DNA of 64,000 nt, from the NCBI RefSeq assembly GCF_000143415.4, contig NW_003314266.1, forward strand, positions 3,956,753-4,020,752, read 5' to 3'. Position 1 is the first letter of the stretch. The number at the start of each line of letters is the position of its first letter. A program made the translations under genes and the position numbers. A model generated the notes under the pieces. It saw nothing but the letters and a program-made list of their open reading frames with translations, ran no database searches and had not been told where the DNA came from. Source of the stretch: Selaginella moellendorffii. Taxonomy: Eukaryota > Streptophyta > Lycopodiopsida > Selaginellales > Selaginellaceae. This document shows positions 23,635 through 35,824 of the stretch, one piece after another.

Positions 23635-23932
23635 AGAAATGGAGCCAATACACTAAAGATCGTCAAGAACAAGAACATGAGGAAATTCGCTGTACAGAAT
23701 CCTTGTCAAAGGATCGGAATTTATGCTTTTGGAGAACTTCTCTTAGTTAAGATCACGAAAATTTGTCCATATCCCAAAGCGCTATAAACTTCCCCTGACA
23801 CGAAAGTAACATTATTATAAACTAGATCTCCGGGAGTTTTTCCCCGGGATCTCTCTTTTCCTCCCCCTTCAATCACTGACACCACTACGTACAAGGATAA
23901 GACTTTGCTTGGCCCTGGATTGGAGCTTCGTT

Positions 23933-24579
23933 CTAGCAGCGAGGATTGGGAAGCGCTCCATGGTCGCAATTGGAAGCCGGCATCCAGTGATACTTGGTCT
24001 TGAATCCATTCCCAGCGCGCTCCATCACTGGGTCTCGCACCCACTGATCGATCGTGAAGATCTCGCGGCTCACGCACTTGTTGCTCCCGGATTGCCTCAC
24101 CGAGACGTTGAGGCCCTTGACGTACCACGAGGAGCTCGGGTACTTGCCGTTCTGGGTCACCTCCACCTTGCAGATCCGGCCGATGCAAGCGTTGGTGGCC
24201 ACGAATCGATCCACGGCATTGCGCTCGAAGTTGTTCCCGGGGCGCTGGAGCTGGAAGTTGAGGGATTGATCGGCGGAGTTGGCCAGGCGGAGGAAGACGT
24301 CGGCGTCGGTGCCCGCGCCTTCGCGATCGCCAGTGGAAACTTCCACCATGTATATGCATTGCCCCTGAAAAAGAGACGCGAACAATCAAGATCACAGTGG
24401 ATCTCCAAAGAAATCATCAAGAAGAAGAAGAAGAAAGAAGCACTGGAGGAGGAAGAGGAAGAAGAGGAAGAAGAGGAAGAAGAAGACCTAGAAGAAGAAG
24501 AATGAAAGAAGTTTTGGGTTCTTACATTGGTGTGCGGTATGATCGTTGTGATCGCGATCAAGAACAACACAAGCCTCAT
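23933..24579 (-). CDS. PLAT/LH2-domain secreted protein, copy 2 (full domain)
   Basis: Exons 24526-24579 (signal-like MRLVLFLIAITTI) and 23933-24364, about 161 residues. Same family as 14895-15497 but with the complete first sheet GAGTDADVFLRLANS, so this is probably the ancestral, working form. Two Cys pairs (NACIGRIC and the N- and C-terminal Cys) fit a secreted disulphide-bonded domain. It lies 257 bp downstream of the pectin acetylesterase stop, same strand. The intron has a long GAA/GAG tract on plus. Function in plants: secretory-pathway PLAT proteins act in stress tolerance; ligand unknown. Confidence 0.82.
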
Positions 24580-24836
24580 TCTTTCAAGAAACTTGGAGAA
24601 ACAATCGAAAGCGTCCAAGCAAGCAAACTTGGAGAAAGAATGTGGCTATAATTTCTCGCGAACAAGTTATAGGAGAGCTTTTTCGCGCATTAAATTTGCA
24701 GCTTTATGTACCCATGTGATGGGGCATGTGGTTTCTGGTCACCGCACATGTAAGTTTCTCAAGAACCCTAAACGCAGAGCAAATTCTAAATCCCTAAAAC
24801 AGAGCACTCACTCTACAACCCTAAAACAGAGCATTT

Positions 24837-26438
24837 TCAATCGAAGACTGGAATGCATGTTGGGTTGCAAGGAAATGCGCAATCAATTACCAGTTGTGGT
24901 GGATCGCGATCAAAGTACCAATCGCCTACTGTTTGCGACACTGACTGCACCGACACCAGCTTTAGTTTGAGATTGTTCCTTTTTTTTTCTTACCTTTCCA
25001 TTGACTTGGATATTGTTCCATTTGTCGTCCCCACGGGCGTGGCAGTGCGTGAAGCACGAGTCGAAGAAAACTCCCAGCGAGCTCTTGTAGTTCCAGTCTG
25101 ACGCCGAAAGAGCGCCGATCATGCTCGTCCGGAATTCCTGGAGTTTTTTCACCGCCGGGCATGACAGCGAGTTCATACAGGAGACGTATTGATCCCTTGG
25201 GATCTTTTTTACGTGCTCTAGCTGCATTCACTCAGGGAATTTATATTCAAACGAGTGATCAGTGATCATTCGATCGGAACTTACTTGCCAGTAATCGTAT
25301 GCGGCGTTTAGCAGGAAAAGTGGAGGCTGGACAAACGCTTTCATTGTTTGTGGGAAGAAGCACTGGCATGATCGATCACAGTTCAGAAATTTGCAATTTG
25401 CTGACAACAAAAATGGAAATCTTACCTCAGTGGCAGCTCTAGAAGAAACACAAGAGGAATCCAGTGTCTTTTCTAGCTGGTGCAGTTTCACCACACTGTT
25501 GTAATAGCTAGACATTGAGTAGTTGCCACTGATGTCTGATCTGCAAGAACAGGATTTCATAGAAATCTCAACATTAGCATACGTTGTCTTACACATTAAG
25601 GAAGAATCCACCGTCACTGAGGCATTTGAGCTTGATTCGAGGAAGAAAGCTTTGCAACTCATTGCAACGATGCACTGTGGCTAATCCTCCAGCCGAGCAG
25701 CCCGACAGAAGAACCTAAATATCATGGTAAAATTGTTCACGAGTAACACCAAACTTTAAGCATACCTGGGTGGCGTCGCTCAATCCCATGGATTTGAGCT
25801 CATCAATTACAGCTTTGAAAATCCTTTTCCCTCGAAAATACAAAACCTGTTAAAAAAAGAGAACTTTTATCATTTCTTTTGTGATATATCTTCATACCTG
25901 ACCGGAGGGTAGAGTGAGGGGCTCAGCAACATCGGCACTGAAAGAAGCTCCATCGCAGTACCTCACAAAAACATGGGTCCAGTTGTGGAAGTCGGTGTTG
26001 ACTTTGGGGTCGGAGCTGAGCTGACCACTAAACGCTGCAAAGCCTTGCATGTTGACCGAGCTCCCCAGAGCAGTTCCAGCTCTAGCAGCACAAGATTGCT
26101 CGGACTCACACCACCCTCCACCCTGAAAATCACAACCATAACTTGACATGGTAAGTAGTCGATCTTATACCTCCAGACTAATGAGCCAGTTTGCTCCTCC
26201 TGGCGCAATATGGTAAGCTGGGACGCTTCCATCCAAGCAGACTTGTAAATCACAGCCAAATGTTACAAACTCCCGGGTTTAAACTTTGGCACTACATACA
26301 ACAAAACTCACCTGCGCCCAATGACTTTGCCTTTGAGAGGTAAGTTATCTCCACAAGAACACCGTCAAGTTGCGTGGGGCTGACCTGAGATGGAGCCCCA
26401 AATACAAGGGCAAGGAATGCAAAGAGAAGAGAATTCAT
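24837..26438 (-). CDS. Pectin acetylesterase (CE13 family)
   Basis: Secreted enzyme that removes acetyl groups from cell-wall pectin. Nine exons: 26312-26438, 26171-26241, 25898-26122, 25766-25846, 25593-25714, 25426-25540, 25285-25362, 24994-25221, 24837-24944; 384 residues with continuous frame. Signal peptide [14 protein letters not shown]; then [32 protein letters not shown], the nucleophile motif GCSAGG (Ser), [26 protein letters not shown] (Asp region), [11 protein letters not shown] (His) and [11 protein letters not shown] near the end. All are family landmarks, so the catalytic triad appears intact. Its last exon lies inside the duplicated block, which shows the block's right breakpoint. 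Confidence 0.93.
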
Positions 26439-26940
26439 ACCCAAAGAAGATGGATCTATGGGGAAACGAAAACAATGATATTATGAGTGAAACCTGTACT
26501 ACGAACTGTAAGATCTACCCGTGATTTTTTGTCCTGTGGAGATATCACGCGTTTCCTGTTGGGGTCACGCATTGCCTGCAACGTCCTTGGCGATTCTATC
26601 AAAGAATGTGTCGAGAAAGACAGGCACTATCAAACAAGAAATGCTTTTCACGAAAATTCAAGCTTTAGTTTTGAATGTTTTAGTTCTTTGTGTGCAATTA
26701 CTTGAATTACAAACATGAGAATCGTTAGCATCATTTTACGGAAAGAATTTGAAGTAAGCGATCGAATAGAGAACGAATGTCATCGTGAAGTTACCAAGGT
26801 TGAGTGTTTGACTTGTAGAGTGTTAGTAACTTTTGCCTTATAAACTGCCCAGATCCTCTGAATTGTTTAAGAGCGATGTCTTGCAATGCTCCATGCATTG
26901 TGTTTTTGTTCTTGGTATTCTGCAAGGTTCTCCATGAGTC
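26439..26940. other. Intergenic, nothing recognised
   Basis: Probable promoter of the pectin acetylesterase gene on the left; no other feature. Confidence 0.5.
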
Positions 26941-26944
26941 TTGA

Positions 26945-28520
26945 TGGCTTTTGAAGCAAACTGATCCTCTTAGTAGCTGGTTAGAAGAAGTTCCTCTGTG
27001 CAACTGGACAGGGATTTCATGCCATCCCAATCACCAGAATTATGTTCAAGGGATCAATCTCTACAATCTAAATCTGAGTGGTACAATCACACCTCTTCTT
27101 GGCCAGCCATCCCCCCTTTTGCTGTTACTTTAGCGTCTCTATTTATCTTCCCTGGTACATAAGGATCTCAACGTGATGCAATCCTCCTCGAACCAATGCA
27201 ACCAGGAGGTGATATATTAATCTCTCAAGCAACAGCTTTATGTCCAGCATTCCAAAGGAGCTTGAGAATTGCACGTTGCTTGAAGAGATTTCTCTTTCTC
27301 AAATTCTCTTACAGGAACTATTCCAGATATTTTCAATCGTTTAAAGCACCTGTCCATTCTCAGTCGTCTGTGGGGAAATCAGCTTGTTGGCAACATCCCA
27401 TTGTCAATTGCAAACTCCTCAAAATTGGCGAAGCTGATAATGAACTTACAGGACACATCCCAAATAATCTGATGACTTGAGGCAATTGTTCCAGGCTGGT
27501 TATATTAGATGTTACTTTCAACCTCGTCTGGAAGCCTTCCTTTGGAGCTTGCAAGACTATCAAGGCTTCAACATGCTGGGTTTTTGACAATCAACTGCAA
27601 GGAAAACTCTGGAGTTCTAATCCTGTTCACTAATTCATTGTCCGGTCAAATCCCTTCAACTCTATTCCAGTGCACTTCCCTCATAGAAATTGATGTTTCA
27701 CAGAATTCTCTCACAGGTCCAATCCCAGCTGATATCAGCAAACTTCAACACCTCCAAACATTTCTTACTCACCAAAATGAATCGCGTGGCAGCACTTTTG
27801 GCAACTTGTCCTCTCTTTTACAAACGGACATGGCCTTCAACCAGCTGAGTGGCACCATACCAACAGCAATTGGATCACTTTCACAGCTCCAGCGCTTATC
27901 TCTTGCATACAACAGGCTTTCTTGACCCATTCCTGAAGCTGCTTTCAAGCTGTGCAGGAATCTTGGCTTCCAGAGGCTCGACCGCAATGAGCTCGATCGA
28001 TCCCGCAAGAGTTTGGGGAAATTACCAATCTCACGTATTTAATTCTCACGAAAAATCTCTTAACAGAGGAGATTCCACCCAACATAGGCACCCTTTTCAG
28101 GCTGCAGTTCTTATCAACTTGGAACCTTCTCACAGATTATGGTTCCAGAGGGATGAACATGGAGGGAGCTACCTGTTGATCTTGCGGCTGGCCCTACGCG
28201 TGAGATTCCACCATGGCTTGGAGGCTTCAACAAAGTTCAGTCCATTGTTCTTTCTTCCAATGCCTTCTCAGGGGAGATACCTGCTAGTTTGGGTGAATGC
28301 AGCGGGCTCACTTACCTTGACTTGGCCTCAAGCTCATTAACTACGTTGACATTCTTGAAGTTAATGCTTCATACAACAACTTAATTCGCACATCTCATCA
28401 TTTTGCAAAATTTGACAGCTCCATGTTTTTCGGGAACCATTCGTTGTGTGGAGAGATACTTCATAGAAACTGTCCTTCACCCTCATCATCATCAAGCCAA
28501 ATCTAAACTTCGCTGTAGTG
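26945..28520 (+). pseudogene. LRR receptor-like kinase ectodomain, degenerate
   Basis: Starts with an LRR N-terminal cap (DPLSSWLEEVPLCNWTGISC), then LRR pieces in changing frames: NLSGTITP, NQLVGNIPLSIANS, NSLSGQIPSTLFQC, NSLTGPIPADISK, NQLSGTIPTAIGSLSQLQ, GEIPASLGECSGLTYLD. It ends with a juxtamembrane-like FGNHSLCGEIL segment near 28430. Multiple stops and frameshifts occur, and no kinase domain follows in the same orientation. Such receptors sense extracellular signals; this copy is dead. Confidence 0.85.
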
Positions 28521-28919
28521 GTTGTCATGATATTGATAATAGCATTGTGTGTTAAAACCTTTAAGCACAGTGATTATGATGGAGCAGCTTTGGTGGGAAA
28601 CTTGAAAGCACTAAGTTTTTAACAGGTAATGAACATGATAGATCTCTCTACTCGCAACTTTGGTTGAAAATTTCTTCAGAAGTGCATTTTCAACGGATAT
28701 CAAGCACTGAACATTACACCTATATACAAATGAATATCATGTTAGTGAGAATGTAAATGCCAAGCTTTTATTACGTACCAGTCATTGCGCTTGAGCCGGC
28801 TCTCAACAAGAGGCTTAGAAAGCTGGCCGTGTTGTAGTAAATGTGGATCTTTGATCATCTCTAACTTAATGGTGTGCCTAGTTCTTAGCACCTAGATCGA
28901 AGAAGCTGCTACAGCGCTC

Positions 28920-29600
28920 CAAGGAAGGACTCCACCATTGGCTAGCTTGAGACAGCAAAATCAAAGGCCTTCCAAGCCATTAACAAGATCATACGGAAGG
29001 ATGCCCTGAAACATACATCCCGGTGAGAGCTCAACATCAGGGATTTGTGACACCTTCTCATATACCAGAGTTTTCGGCCAGGCTCTGTTAACCATGCCCA
29101 GAAGATCATCAAATCAATGCCCAGATGCCAGTCCCCAATCAATGAGACTGTAAACTCCATCTCTGTAGCAAAAGTTCTTAGGAAAGATTTTGTTGTGGTG
29201 CACACCGTGATTCAAGCACAAGTGTGATACCGTATCATATAGGCATCCCTGACGATCAAAGCTGGCCTCTTGCAAAATGCGTTTTCATGTGAGCTTGAGC
29301 AAAGTTGGTCTTGGCATGCCATTTCACGCTCAATGTGAAACCATTCTTCCCAGTTATATTCCCCTTCCTGATGTAGTGCCATTTGACGGCAAGTTTCAGC
29401 CACCTTTGAGAGTTACAGATAAAACAATTGACGTAGCTTTCTGTTTCACAACCTCTTTTACCACCAATGTTCTCTCCTCCAAAACTCTACATTTTAGCTG
29501 CAAAAACTTGTTTTTGATCCAGAGATTGTGGCACCCTCGTGCCACCAGACCGTATAATTCATAGAACTGGGAGAATTGCATGATCGCTCTAATAACCATG
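28920..29600 (-). pseudogene. Protein-kinase-like fragment, degenerate
   Basis: On minus, IFPKNFCYRDGVYSLIDWGLA (29100-29180) resembles the catalytic-loop to DFG region of a divergent kinase, followed by a hydrophilic tail with stops. Upstream pieces (29212-29599) are hydrophilic but unassignable. Family uncertain. Confidence 0.3.
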
Positions 29601-30925
29601 TGGTTACTCGGGTCAGCATGAGCATTCTAACCCACTGTTTGTCTTCTTGAGCTTCAATCTCGTTTACTATGTGTACCTTTAACTCACCACTCTCTTATGA
29701 ATGCGTTCAACCATTTCCTATAGGTTTTCTAAAGTATAATTGAAATTTTATAAATTAATTTTAACAAAAAGTAAAGTTAGAATCAATTTGAAGACATATT
29801 AAACCATATTAAAAATCTATCAAATTCTTTATAAGCATCTAATATTAGTTTTTTGAAGAGTTATTCTATTTGATATCAAATAAAATAATAAAGGTGGACT
29901 AAATAACTTGAATATTTTTAGTTAGTGGTTTAACTCTTATAAACTTGGGTTTAATACTTTCTTAGGGCTAATTTACTTTACTTTTTGTTCTTTGATAATC
30001 AAAGACTATTTAACACAACCTAATATAAGTTGAACTAAGGTTTTTTTGTCCTAATAAGGTTTGTGAATTTGTATAAGTATGGCCTCTAATAATCCTTAAG
30101 TATCACCTACTTAGGGTTGAAAAAATTTAGTGAAGAAGAATATTCCATATCATCTTTGGGTATTCATTGAAATACTTCCTCTACCCTTGATTCCAAATAG
30201 AGAGAGAAAACGTTTTATATAGTGTAAATATAATGTATATACATATATACATTTTATTTTGTATGTTAAATATGAAAGATATCTATAAATGATTATGCCC
30301 TTGCATAAGAATCCAAGATCAGTTTTAAAACAATGAATTGTGACCGATATAACACCTAGCTAATAACTGAAAAAATTATTAAATAAAACTCATAAATAAA
30401 TCTAGCTTGAATACAATACTATTAAAGGGTTGATCTTTTTGTGGGGTTTGATTTTTCCATCTCCCAAGCTTCACATCCCCAAAAGATTGATCTCCTGGTT
30501 TCTAGTATCAAACATGAAACATACTTTAACAAACAAGTTGGCAAGTAGAAATGAAAAATATATCAAACATTGGTAGCTTTTTGAAACAAGATATAATCTA
30601 ATCATTAAAAATACAAATTTAATTTGATAATTAACAGAAATATACATTTAATTACTAATTTTATTACTGTTTTAATTGGAACTTGATGTTTTCTTTGTGT
30701 TAATTATTGAGTCACAAATCACTTACAATTGTAGTATAATTCACTTCAGTTATGGAGTAGTATATATACTTTTGTTAAAAGAATTAAATGGAAAACGAGA
30801 TCTACATTATCACAGCAAGTTTGCACTCCAGGTTTTCGAAATATTTCTGGTTTTAACTCCATTAAAATTGTGGTTGCAAAATAGATTTTTCTATTTTTTA
30901 TTTCAGACTCAGATTTAACAACACT
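29601..30925. other. AT-rich intergenic DNA
   Basis: No coding signal, RNA gene or element termini recognised. Confidence 0.5.
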
Positions 30926-31079
30926 TTGTTACATAGTTATATATGCGATAGGCTCTCTAGAAGCACAAACACTATTTTTCACTCTAAAAGTACATACTCT
31001 TTTTAGATTTTGTAGAGCTTGACTCAAGAAGCACATACCCTGATTAAACGAGAATGTTGTTAGACAGAATTCAATGATT

Positions 31080-31539
31080 TTCTTACCTTGCAACACAGCA
31101 AGCACAAATTGTCTCAGAGAAAGTCGCAAAGTACATGAGCTGGATAGCAGTGGCAATGAATGCTCCACCTAGATGCAGAAGCTGGAATTCAACAATCCAT
31201 CTAAAGATAATCCAGGTGACTGCGGAAAAAAAAGAGCACACCACAAAGAGCACGGAGGAAACATCTCAATCGAAGGGAAGCCTGTAGATCATGCAAATAA
31301 CAAATGGAGCAAAGGCAGCCACCATGTCTAAACACTGGCAATCACCCATGCCTTCACTTTCTTGATGCGGCAAATGACACCCATGAAAGGATAGAAGGAA
31401 CCAACCAGTACTGCCATGCCCTTCAGCCACCATTCTCTCGAACTCCACAACTCTCATATTGAACAAGTAGAGGAAGAAAACCATAGATAAAGCCATCAAC
31501 ATAGTAACAATTAGAGCCAAATCGTGAGTGTCCAAGACC
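31080..31539 (-). pseudogene. 3' part of a membrane-protein gene cut by hAT copy I
   Basis: Hydrophobic coding-like sequence on minus: LDTHDLALIVTMLMALSMVF then, after uncertain frame, FQLLHLGGAFIATAIQLMYF and a Cys-rich ETICACC near 31100. The sequence to its right in the uninterrupted gene is the DNA at 34633 onward: the two are the halves of one target site, CCAAGACC, split by hAT copy I. Family not recognised. Confidence 0.5.
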
Positions 31540-34500
31540 TAGTGTTTTATTTCGGCCGCCAATAAGCCATTTGAAATGGCTTTTTGGCAGAGAAAATGTT
31601 AAGCTTTAATACAAATTAGTGTCATCTGAAAAGTCTGTTGTTGGCAGTGGCCGGGCCGACAATTTCCTTAAGCAGTTTAAAAATTAAAAACAGCATGTGC
31701 ATACCAACTTAATTATGAATAAATAATGTCAATGTTAGGCAATTCATGAGAAATTTCAAGTGACGCCAGTTGTTGCTCTGAACTGCTGGTACTATCCAAA
31801 TCAGTTAACAAATAGATTTTCCTTTTTCTGATTGCAGTGGCACTCGAATTTCCCTCATTTAGACATTTGCGCTTGAAAGGAGGAGGCATGGGAGATGCAA
31901 GTAAGCTCTCCACACCAGTTACTTGGTCCATGTTGTCCCCAAGGCCACTAATCTCACTGTCATTACATAGTATTGCATACTATCAGCCTGGATAGAGGTA
32001 AACAAAGAAGCTTACCTCCCATTAGCTAACCTAAAATCAAAATCCCAATCAAAGTCATCATCTTCGTCTTCAGACATGGAATCATCAGTGTCAACTTCTG
32101 CATAGGACCTGAAACCTGTGGTTATGTGGCCTGTGCCATTGCCTCATACAACTAGAGAGTCGTTCTCTTTTGGAATATCAAATTCTCCTTGAGTCCACGT
32201 TGCAGAGCTGCAAGAAGTTTCAAATTCCTTCCTATCCCAAATTCGATGGTTTTGGTAAATATGAATGAGCTTCTCAGCCTGCTCTGGATGCAGTCTACAC
32301 ACAAGCAAGTGACACCAATGTCAGACAAGTTCTTCATGTTTATAAATGAACAAAGGGCTTACTTGTTTTGCTTTAGTATCAAGACGTTGCTGTATGTACT
32401 AAAATTCCACTCAGCTGCAGAATTCAAAGTTGTCAAACCAAGAATATAGCATGCAAACCTCCAAAGCACTTCCCCTGAGTCACAGCTGAAGCTAACCGCA
32501 GAGGCCCAAACAGGCCAAGGTGAATCTCCATCCTTGCCTTTCTTAAGCAATTCTTGTGCATCACGGCTGTTTGCAATGGAAAAGGGGCTAGTTCCATCGA
32601 TGTATGCAAAGTACTCTTGATTTAGATTGTGGGCATCTTTAGCATTTGGATAAAAACAATGTTGAATACGACTAAATGCTGATGTTTCTTTCTGTCTATT
32701 TTTATCCTCCCTGTAACGCGGATTTACACACTAGGCTGCCCCAAACAAGTCACAGGATCTCATGTACTGATCCTCTTGTTTCTCCAGAAAGTCTTCAATA
32801 TTGTTATTATAGACACAAACTCCGGTCATAATTATTAATTAAGCAAACAAGTTAATTGGATGTTACATGAAAAAGCAACACATGCCTAAAGATTCATAGC
32901 ACTCAAATGAGCCACAAAAAAACTCTTCATGGTGTGCTGCATCAATGATCATAATATTCTGAATATGCAACCCACTAACTGTCTTCCAACTGTCTGTTAC
33001 CAAGCAAGGCAATCATGGGCTGTACGCACCTATAGCTTTCTCAAGTTGTTGATCAATGCGCTCAACTGTTTCATGGTATATCTCATCCAAGAAGTCTTCA
33101 CGCAAAGCCTTCAGCAAAGGCAAAGGAAACATGGAACCGCATTGGGCATGTCTACCAACTACTAGGTTGAATGCTCTGGCCTTGATGTAAACTCCAAATG
33201 CATACTCCTTCTACCATGCCCTAAGTTCTTCAGGGGTCAACACCCTTCCTGTGATTCCTTTGAGAGCTACTGTTTCCTGCAAGATACGACTTGTTGAACT
33301 TGTCTGAGGCCATGTAGTAGACACTATTATATCAATTTGATTCCCAGCTGCACATAAACGACCCATAGAGATGCAGCCAATTGTAGCTAACTCAATCTCT
33401 CGAACCTACTGCTGCAACCGCTCTGCATCAAGTTGGTCTTCACCCTCCAAACATTCTATCCATTCCCATGCTTTGTTGTCATTACCACTCAGAAAGGCAA
33501 ACATGTTCAATTTTGGCCTGCGTTCAATACTCCCACTAACTTGAGGAGTTGATATTGATCCTCCAACACTGAAGGCATCTTCATCCAATTGCTGTGACCC
33601 TGAAGCTCCTTGATTGCTGAACTGTGTCATTCTACTATTGCCATGTTGTTCGAACTCTGCAAGCTTGATGTTGTATGTCTCAATATTGTTCCTTGTTATA
33701 GACACAAACTCCTCACTGAACTCTTGTATTGGCCTGTGACGCAAACTTATGTCAGCAGTGCAGCAACCTGTGTCCTCCTTCTCCTTGTAGAAGCTGCAAA
33801 AATGCCTCCTAATCCTCGTACGTCCAATTCCCTTCACGGGACCTTTGCATAAGACACACCTAACCACTACCTCCCAACTAGCTTTGTCAGTGCTGAAACA
33901 TTGAGGATCCGCCTCAGTGTTTTCCAAATTCCTCTCCCTGAGTGCTAAAGGATCACAAAAGACGTATTTGCAAACGGTTTAGGGCCGAAGGCCTACCAAG
34001 TCTGCCTCTGGGACTCGGAGGATGATGAGGGTTGGTCTTTTGCCCTTGGATCCCTCTCTATTCTCCCTTGCAGCCTCGCCCTATTCTCGCAGCAGCACTA
34101 TCCTCAACACTTGGCCAAGGGTTTACCCCGTAGAACACAGCAACTTGATCATTTACAGCCAAAGCAAGCCCCTCTCCGATCACGGTGTCTCCTGAGGCTA
34201 CACCCAAACCAAGCCCCTCACCTATCACGGCTTCTCCCGAGTCTGCTCCTGCAAATGGATTGATGGAGGCTCTTACCTTGTTCACCCTCCCACAGCGTAG
34301 TTGCAGCCACGCTGTGTTGCTGTAGTATTTCGCCCTTGCCACCCTGACATCGAAACAAAAAAGGAGAGGATGGGAGAGAAATGGTGCTACTGGCCCTAAG
34401 GCTAAACCTTTTGTGTTTCTTCTCACCCAAGCTAAAGGAATTTAAAGAACCCGCAAGTTACTTGAATGAAAACCCTTGATCCATGTATGTCAGTAATAGC

Positions 34501-34632
34501 CATGACAACTTGAATATGCATCGAATCATTATTGAATCTTTTCTTTAGTGGGGTTAAAGGTTCAAGGGTTATGCTTAATTAAACGGTCATAATTATTCAA
34601 AATGCCAAAAAGTAGCTTTGAATAAAACTCTA
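31540..34632 (-). mobile_element. hAT transposon copy I (3093 bp)
   Basis: Left end TAGTGTTTTATTTCGG, right end GAATAAAACTCTA, flanked by CCAAGACC (31532-31539) and CCAAAACC (34633-34640): an 8-bp target duplication with one later change. It carries minus-strand remnants of a BED-type zinc finger (33406-33927, CVLCKGPV...RRHFCSFY), a hAT dimerisation region (32150-32560, NSAAEWNFSTYSNVLILKQN) and a C-terminal tail (31713-31931). About 0.8 kb of the transposase middle is missing relative to copy V. Confidence 0.88.
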
Positions 34633-35282
34633 CCAAAACCCATTTCTACACCATGGCAATCGCATTTGCAAGGGAGAACACTAGAGTAAATATTAAAACC
34701 ATGGGCTTTTGCTATTGTGTGGCAAGAGGAGCAGTAGGAGCAGCAGCAGCAGCAGTAGCAGTAGTAGGAGCAGTAGGAGGTGTAGCCTGCTCCTTTAGTT
34801 GTGGCTGCGGGATTTGGGCCGTTGGCAACTGGATGGGGCCTGCTGCCCATTGACTAACCCTTTCTTAGATAACTCGGATGAAAATAACCAAGTGCAACTG
34901 TCTGGAGAATAGCCAATGGCACCAATACCCATTGCGAGAAGATCGTCCTAACGCGGTCAACAAGTCCCAAGATCCATGGCCAGAGAACCTTACCAATCCA
35001 TGGTGAGAATGCCTGTGCCAGGGAGGAGGCAAGAGTGAAACCTAAGGCTCCGACACTGAGCCAAAACCACCGAGACTCCGTGATCTTGTTATTGCTCAAC
35101 CTGCCAAGATCGATGCTGCCTCCTCTCGCTTTATGGCCAAAGATATCGATAACTGCCGCCTCTTGTTGAGAGATAGAAATCAGGAATGAATCTAGCAAGA
35201 AGGAAGTAAAGAAGAGCAACAACAATGCTGCCACCCTCATCCTTAGGGATTCCACAAACAAGCTCTTTTTAAGATAATGGAA
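34633..35282 (-). pseudogene. 5' half of the membrane-protein gene, copy G1
   Basis: Open frame from ATG at 35240 (MRVAALLLLFFTSFLLDSFL, a signal peptide or anchor), then RWFWLSVGALGFTLASSLAQ, WPWILGLVDRVRTIF and WVLVPLAILQTVALGYF, three further hydrophobic stretches, to about 34859. There a GTTAGT donor begins a ~200-bp intron rich in TACTGCTCC units. The acceptor (about 34646) is followed within 13 bases by the hAT junction, so the rest of the gene is now 3 kb away at 31080-31539. G1 has the only open reading frame among four copies. Function unknown. Confidence 0.6.
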
Positions 35283-35824
35283 AAACTAAACCAACAAAAG
35301 CATGCCCGTCTCTTTTATGTGTGTTTTGTCTCTATGGTCTCTTTTTTCCTTCTCTCGCAACATTATGCTCTCAATCTCTCGATCATGATGATTACTCTCT
35401 CCTTACCATGGTCCCACTCATAGTCTCTCTTTTTCCTTATCTCGATGAGATTGGGAAGCTCTAGTGCTCAGCAATGGTTTCGAAAACTGCAGCAAAAATC
35501 CCAGCAATAGTTAGCAAAAACTGCAATTAAAATACTGCAAAAATGCCGTAGCTTTTTTAGCTAAGCGCTCTTTGTGGTTCTCTTTTACTTTACTCCTAGT
35601 TCCTCCAATGCCAAGGAAATCCAATCCTCAAAAAGTGCCACAGTTTTGAAGGTTTCATTGTGAACTTTTCTTTGCTACATATGTGAAGGATAACTTACTG
35701 TGAAGGAAAGGAAAAAGCAATAGCTGCATCAAGAGCTGGTTTCACAGCAGCTCAAGACTTTGCTTGTTCTTCGGTGGAGTGAAGGTTTCTGTAACTTTGA
35801 TTGATGTGCATCATAAGAAAAAAC
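35283..35824. repeat. Spacer of the amplified unit, copy 1
   Basis: Upstream region of the G gene, repeated (shortened) at 37526-37860 and nearly in full at 41460-42003. It ends in AGAAAAAC, the target site of the right-hand ancestral hAT insertion. Confidence 0.75.

Larger units (their letters stand above)
23548..24918. repeat. Duplicated block, copy 2 (PLPBP last exon + PLAT + pectin acetylesterase end)
   Basis: Counterpart of 14488-15853. Here the pectin acetylesterase end belongs to a complete gene, while the PLPBP part is only exon 8. Confidence 0.9.

Noticed and set aside
34593-34850. Cys/Tyr-rich short protein on minus
   Set aside because: It is the intron of the G gene, rich in TACTGCTCC repeats, read as protein.
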